Shown in pieces: positions 60,280 through 64,000 of a DNA stretch of 64,000 bases (position 1 is its first letter; every line of letters starts with the position of its first letter). The stretch is from Dillenia suffruticosa (Eukaryota > Streptophyta > Magnoliopsida > Dilleniales > Dilleniaceae): contig JAVTVX010000015.1 of NCBI GenBank assembly GCA_033439265.1, positions 25,101,947 through 25,165,946 on the forward strand, in the 5' to 3' direction. The notes beneath the pieces are model-generated. The model did not search any database. It had not been told where the DNA came from and saw only the letters and a program-made list of their open reading frames with translations. Both the position numbers and the translations under genes were made by a program.

Positions 60280-61910
60280 AAAATTTTAAGAATATAGTGA
60301 AATATAATGATTGTGTATATGAATGATTGATATATGCTTAGAACTTAAACTTCTTTAACAATGACACTAAATATTTTGCATGATAATATTTATATGTTTT
60401 GGACCTCTGAAATTGCATGAAGGAAAATTGATGAATCATTATATTATTTTAGGTCTAAATGGGGAACAAAATCTAGTTGTGCAAATAGAGAGTTTCCAAA
60501 TATTGAGTAAAATAAGTTTTGATGATAATTAGGAGTACTAAAAGTTAATTTAGGGTAATTAATTTAAATTAGAAAGAAATTTAAAAAATTAATAAAATTG
60601 AATTCTAGATAGGTAAGTCGCCTTATACATATAGTGCAAGACGAGTCATGAGCATGAATGAGAAAAAATTGACTAAGTGTAATACCCAAAGTGATCTAAG
60701 AATAGACATAAGACGACTTAAGGTAGTCAAATCTCAGAAATCTAAGTCTGCACAACATGTAAGGCAACCTGAGTATTGACATGAGACGACCTGAGGAAGA
60801 CATGTCACAGAAGTATATGTCTACACATACCTAAGATGACTCAGATATAAGCACAAGGTGACCTGAATATAGAAAATAAAAGCAGAAGTCACCTCCATGA
60901 ATTCAACAAGATGACCTGAGGAAAACATGTATCAGAAATCTATGTCTACACATATCTAAGATGACTCAACCGTAGGGACATAACGACCTAACCTAAGGAT
61001 TTTAGAATGCAAGTCATCTTATCTAATATGCAAGTCGCCTTGTAAATTAAGAGACAAGGTTCAGACGACTCAATTAAAAATATAAGTCGCCTTGTAAGAA
61101 CATAATCACAGAAAGTGTTCTCTGCATACTTGAAAAGTCAACCCATGGCTAAGCAAGTCCTCTTATATTGATGTTAAGAAGACTTGACCAAAAACATAAA
61201 AAGACTCATGACTTAACAAGTATACTCATAGTCTACACAAGTCCCTTTACCTCTCACACTTCAAATCTTGACAAGTAGACTCAAGCACTCATCAAGGCGA
61301 CCTAGGAATTTAAAATGTAAAGACAAGTCGGTTTATGGTCTCGATAAATTGACTTTCTGTGTCTAACGTTTATTTGCTCAGAAAAGCTGGTGTGAATTTA
61401 ATGTACTATTCACCTACCTCATCAAACACAGCTATGCATTCAATGGTATCCAACAGCTAAACCCTATTCTTCGACTATAAAATCAATTCAAGAACGGAGT
61501 CGGCTGTTGCAAAAAATCTTGAACAACACCTAGAACATCATCGACAAGCTATGTTCTTTATTTCTTAATCTGTACAGTAATGAGCAATCTGAAGGTTAAG
61601 AGCTTCATCTTGCGTTTTATTTTCTCTCGACTTGTTGTGTAAAATCATAATCTCATTATTCTGAGTTTGTGTATAAGAGATAAAGAGAGGTATCAGATTA
61701 GGTTTTGCTTGATCCTGTGAAAAATCAAGTTAAAGTATTTGGAAAAATACTTGTATGGTTCACTAGTATTACAGAAAACTAGTTTGTAATTCTTTGAATA
61801 GAATAGTGGATTTAAAAATTTAGGTAAAACCTGAGAGTGGATGTATACCAAGAAAGTGGAACCACTATAAATTGTGTGTACCCACCCTTCTCACGGCTGC
61901 ACCCACCCTT
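60280..61910 (+). mobile_element. Probable Ty1/copia LTR fragment
   Basis: Non-coding. The terminal part resembles the right end of plant copia LTRs: GAGAGTGGATGTATACC, GGAACCACTATAAATTG, and CACCCTTCT before the next junction. Inside, 60640-61330 is full of short repeats related to AAGACGACT and AAGTCGCCTT, and a 100-bp block around 60760-60840 recurs around 60900-60970. Boundaries are uncertain. Confidence 0.45.
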
Positions 61911-62099
61911 CTTTATTGTTGAACATTTGTTTTCAATGATATTCATTATTTTAGTGAGTTTTTATTTTTATATATTTTCATTTTAATTTTTTTTCTAGTT
62001 GAAAGTTAGTTGAAACTTGGATTCATGAAATTGTGAGATCTAAATGTGTTTATTCTTTCAACAATCATAGGTATTTATTTAATTCATGTATTTCATGGA

Positions 62100-62792
62100 T
62101 CATGATTTTCTAGAATTTATTAAATAGTGACCAATATTTAATAGATTTAGAATAATCTACAACTAATTAAAACGGCAAATCCGTAATTGTTTGTTGTTTT
62201 TAATAAAGTGGTAATTGACATTCGTGTCATGGGAATAACATTCGTGTCATAGGATTAAATGATCTAATTTAAATGAACCCGGTGTGTGTTTGTTAATTAG
62301 AATTGGATTTTTCTAAATTTTAATATTATTGAGACCTTCAATTCTAAGAGTTTCTTTAGGGTTGATTCTCGATTAGGGAAATAATTAATGAGTTTCTCTT
62401 AATTATCGACAAAGTAAGGAGAGATTGGTCATTAGACGATTGTCGGTGACTATAATAAATTTATTTATGTATTGTTGAATTATCCTTGAACCAATAATCA
62501 ATCGATTGAATCAAAGTGGAAACGAACCTTTCAACTAGGTCAATTTATGTTGATTTTTATTCATTGAATTTTGCCCGATTTTAATTTGTTGTTTTGCTAT
62601 TTCGATTTTAATTCTTTGTTTATTTAGATTTGTAGTTAATTTAGTCGATTTTAAACCCCCAAATTTTATTTTAATTTTTATTACCTTAAAAGAAATAAAT
62701 CTCCTTTTTCCCTGTGAATTCGACCCTACTTGCCTTAGACTCATCTTTTCAAAGTAAGTAATTTATTTTTGGTTGTTCAACGACACACCAAT
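62100..62792 (+). repeat. Diverged LTR fragment of the Athila-like family
   Basis: Reverse-complement relative of 20542-22058 and 25462-26200. It shares GGAGAGATTGGTC, 'gtgaattcgaccctact', 'gactcatctttt', 'tttttggttgttc' and the CGACACACCA end at 62792. It is in the opposite orientation to the large element and has no primer site or gag after it. Its 5' end is not defined. Confidence 0.75.
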
Positions 62793-63085
62793 GCACATAC
62801 ACATACGGAAGCGAGACAAATTTTTGGAATAGTAAAAGTTTATATTTTCTGGCATATCTCAATGAGTAGATCGTAGAAAATTTAGGAAACCACGAGTTTT
62901 GCTCGAACGACCTCACTGTCGGGATGATAACCATAAAAATCGAGGTATCATCACAGCATCACAACACCACAATCCAAAACCTGGTGATGAATATGGTACG
63001 AAAAATTCTCTATGTAGAATTTTTCCCAAACCCTCACTTTTAAAGAATAGTGTTTTCTCTCAATTGTGTGTCCTCTCAATTGTGT
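62793..63085. repeat. Truncated copy of the annexin-intron solo LTR family
   Basis: Homologous in order to 8173-8455: CACATACAC, then GGAATAGTAAAA-like, GGAAACCACGA, GATGATAA, ATCACAACACC and AAACCCTCACT blocks. The TGTTGG start is missing because the Athila-like LTR fragment joins directly on its left. The right end was not found. Confidence 0.7.
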
Positions 63086-63700
63086 GCCGTCACTAGGATT
63101 TTTTGCCCTAATTTACTTTATTTTCATAAGGTTGATTTATTCTCCCATAACTACAAAAGGAATGAGGTGGGCATTAATTCCATCAATTATAATTTGTTTA
63201 ATACTTTATACAATCACCCATCATGGAGTATGAATATATTCTACAATTCAGTACTCGAGATTGTGAGTAAATTCCCCCCCCCCCTTTTTTATATAGTAAA
63301 ACTCGAACTCGAGATCTCTAAAGAAAAAAAAATACAATACCAATTAAGTTACAACTTATTGACAATCACCTATGTTTTTGTAATGTTATAATGTACACAT
63401 GGAAAACCTTTTACATTTGCTCGTCCATACTCAAATTTTTGTCTGAGGTAAGCTCTTTCTTGAATAACCTTTTCTTATTCGAATAATCACCATAGGATAC
63501 AACCTTAGTAAGGAAAACTTAACAAACATATCAAACAAAAAGCATGTGCCAAATTCAGCTGAAATCCAAATCAACATCATATACACAGAACAGCAGCACC
63601 CAAGAGCACCCTCGTTCAACTTGTCTTCAAGCTTGGGCACTCGACTACCATCTGGGTTAGTATATTGCTATGGCCCCTACCAAAAGTTCGCATTAGCTGG
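63086..63700. other. Spacer before the right-edge gene
   Basis: AT-rich, with a run of about 11 C at about 63276-63286. A minus-strand SINE-like segment at about 63290-63350 reads AATTGGTATTGT and later CGAGTTCGAG. The right part is probably the 3' UTR of the minus-strand gene. Confidence 0.4.
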
Positions 63701-63718
63701 CACACACATAACAAGACT

Positions 63719-64000
63719 CTAGTTTAGTACAAAATGATACCTCGAGTCCACGTAGCTCTCTACATCCCACAGAAAAGAACCAAAGGTCACGGCCTCCAGA
63801 ACCAATCTCCTCAAACCACCAAAGCTGATCTCGATGTGTTCATCCTTTGATGAATCTATAGTCCCTTGCGGCATAATAAGAATCTCCGGTCTCCCGAATA
63901 ATGCTTCCGTGTGCTTCTCAATGATACTGACAGCCTCTATGGATCTTATGGTTGCAAATCCTTGTAATGTGTCTGCATCAAAAGACATCACATATGTGCG
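63719..64000 (-). CDS. Partial gene of unknown family, final exon(s) at window edge
   Basis: Open on the minus strand from the window edge to a stop at 63719-63721, giving about 93 residues. The frame runs through the edge, so the start lies outside the window. Composition is that of a real globular protein: mixed charged and hydrophobic residues, no low complexity. Strings such as DTLQGFATIRSIEAVSIIEK and FGGLRRLVLEAVTFGSFLWD include predicted helical stretches. I do not recognise the family. No membrane segment is evident. A chance open frame cannot be excluded, but this composition is unlike the random frames nearby. Confidence 0.55.
   Translation of the reverse strand, partial: RTYVMSFDADTLQGFATIRSIEAVSIIEKHTEALFGRPEILIMPQGTIDSSKDEHIEISFGGLRRLVLEAVTFGSFLWDVESYVDSRYHFVLN

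Noticed and set aside
1-64000. A new multi-gene or defence-type system
   Set aside because: The intact genes are ordinary, unlinked plant genes and everything else resolves into known transposon classes; no gene cluster with a shared function is visible.

Overview
This is a window of nuclear DNA from a flowering plant, most likely a woody eudicot. Four plant genes are readable (three with GT-AG introns), the spacers are AT-rich with many GA/CT microsatellites, and the rest is a dense mix of old plant transposable elements. I cannot name the species.

Genes. (1) An annexin of the plant ANN5 type on + (coding 3165-9280, six exons, 317 codons). (2) A small single-exon DUF1677 cysteine-motif protein on - (11618-11962). 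(3) A KANADI-type GARP transcription factor on - (exons 1-4, 43633 down to 41741; the last exon was not found). (4) SEC61 alpha, the channel subunit of the ER translocon, on + (coding 47417-50734, six coding exons plus a 5' UTR exon, 475 codons). A fifth gene enters from the right edge on - (63719-64000); it looks like a real final exon but I do not recognise the family.

Layout. 1-3.1 kb: upstream sequence with a 350-bp diverged direct repeat and a cluster of CACGTG boxes. 3.1-9.6 kb: annexin, with a solo LTR in intron 5. 9.6-14.8 kb: spacer plus DUF1677. 14.8-20.5 kb: decayed autonomous CACTA (En/Spm) transposon, with TNP2/DUF4216 remnants and a second transposon gene. 20.5-29.4 kb: minus-strand Athila-like Ty3/gypsy element missing most of pol; its 5' LTR is interrupted by a complete non-autonomous CACTA element. 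29.5-31.0 kb: a second non-autonomous CACTA element. 33-39.8 kb: degenerate Ty1/copia fragments, one holding a nested, internally deleted copia with a perfect target duplication. 41.7-43.6 kb: KANADI. 46-50.9 kb: SEC61A. 51.6-55.5 kb: complete-ended hAT element with a decayed transposase. 56.6-60.1 kb: gypsy LTR plus gag remnant. 60.3-63.1 kb: LTR fragments of three families joined together. 63.7-64 kb: partial gene.

The host genes have no evident functional link to each other. The most informative points are: a perfect CCAAT-N9-CCACG ER-stress element upstream of SEC61A; a tandem duplication inside SEC61A that makes a decoy splice acceptor leading to a stop; a solo LTR with perfect target duplication inside the annexin; an empty-site/filled-site pair that proves the CACTA insertion; and tRNA-like (pol III box A/B) modules carried inside both CACTA elements. 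I found no evidence of a new multi-gene system.
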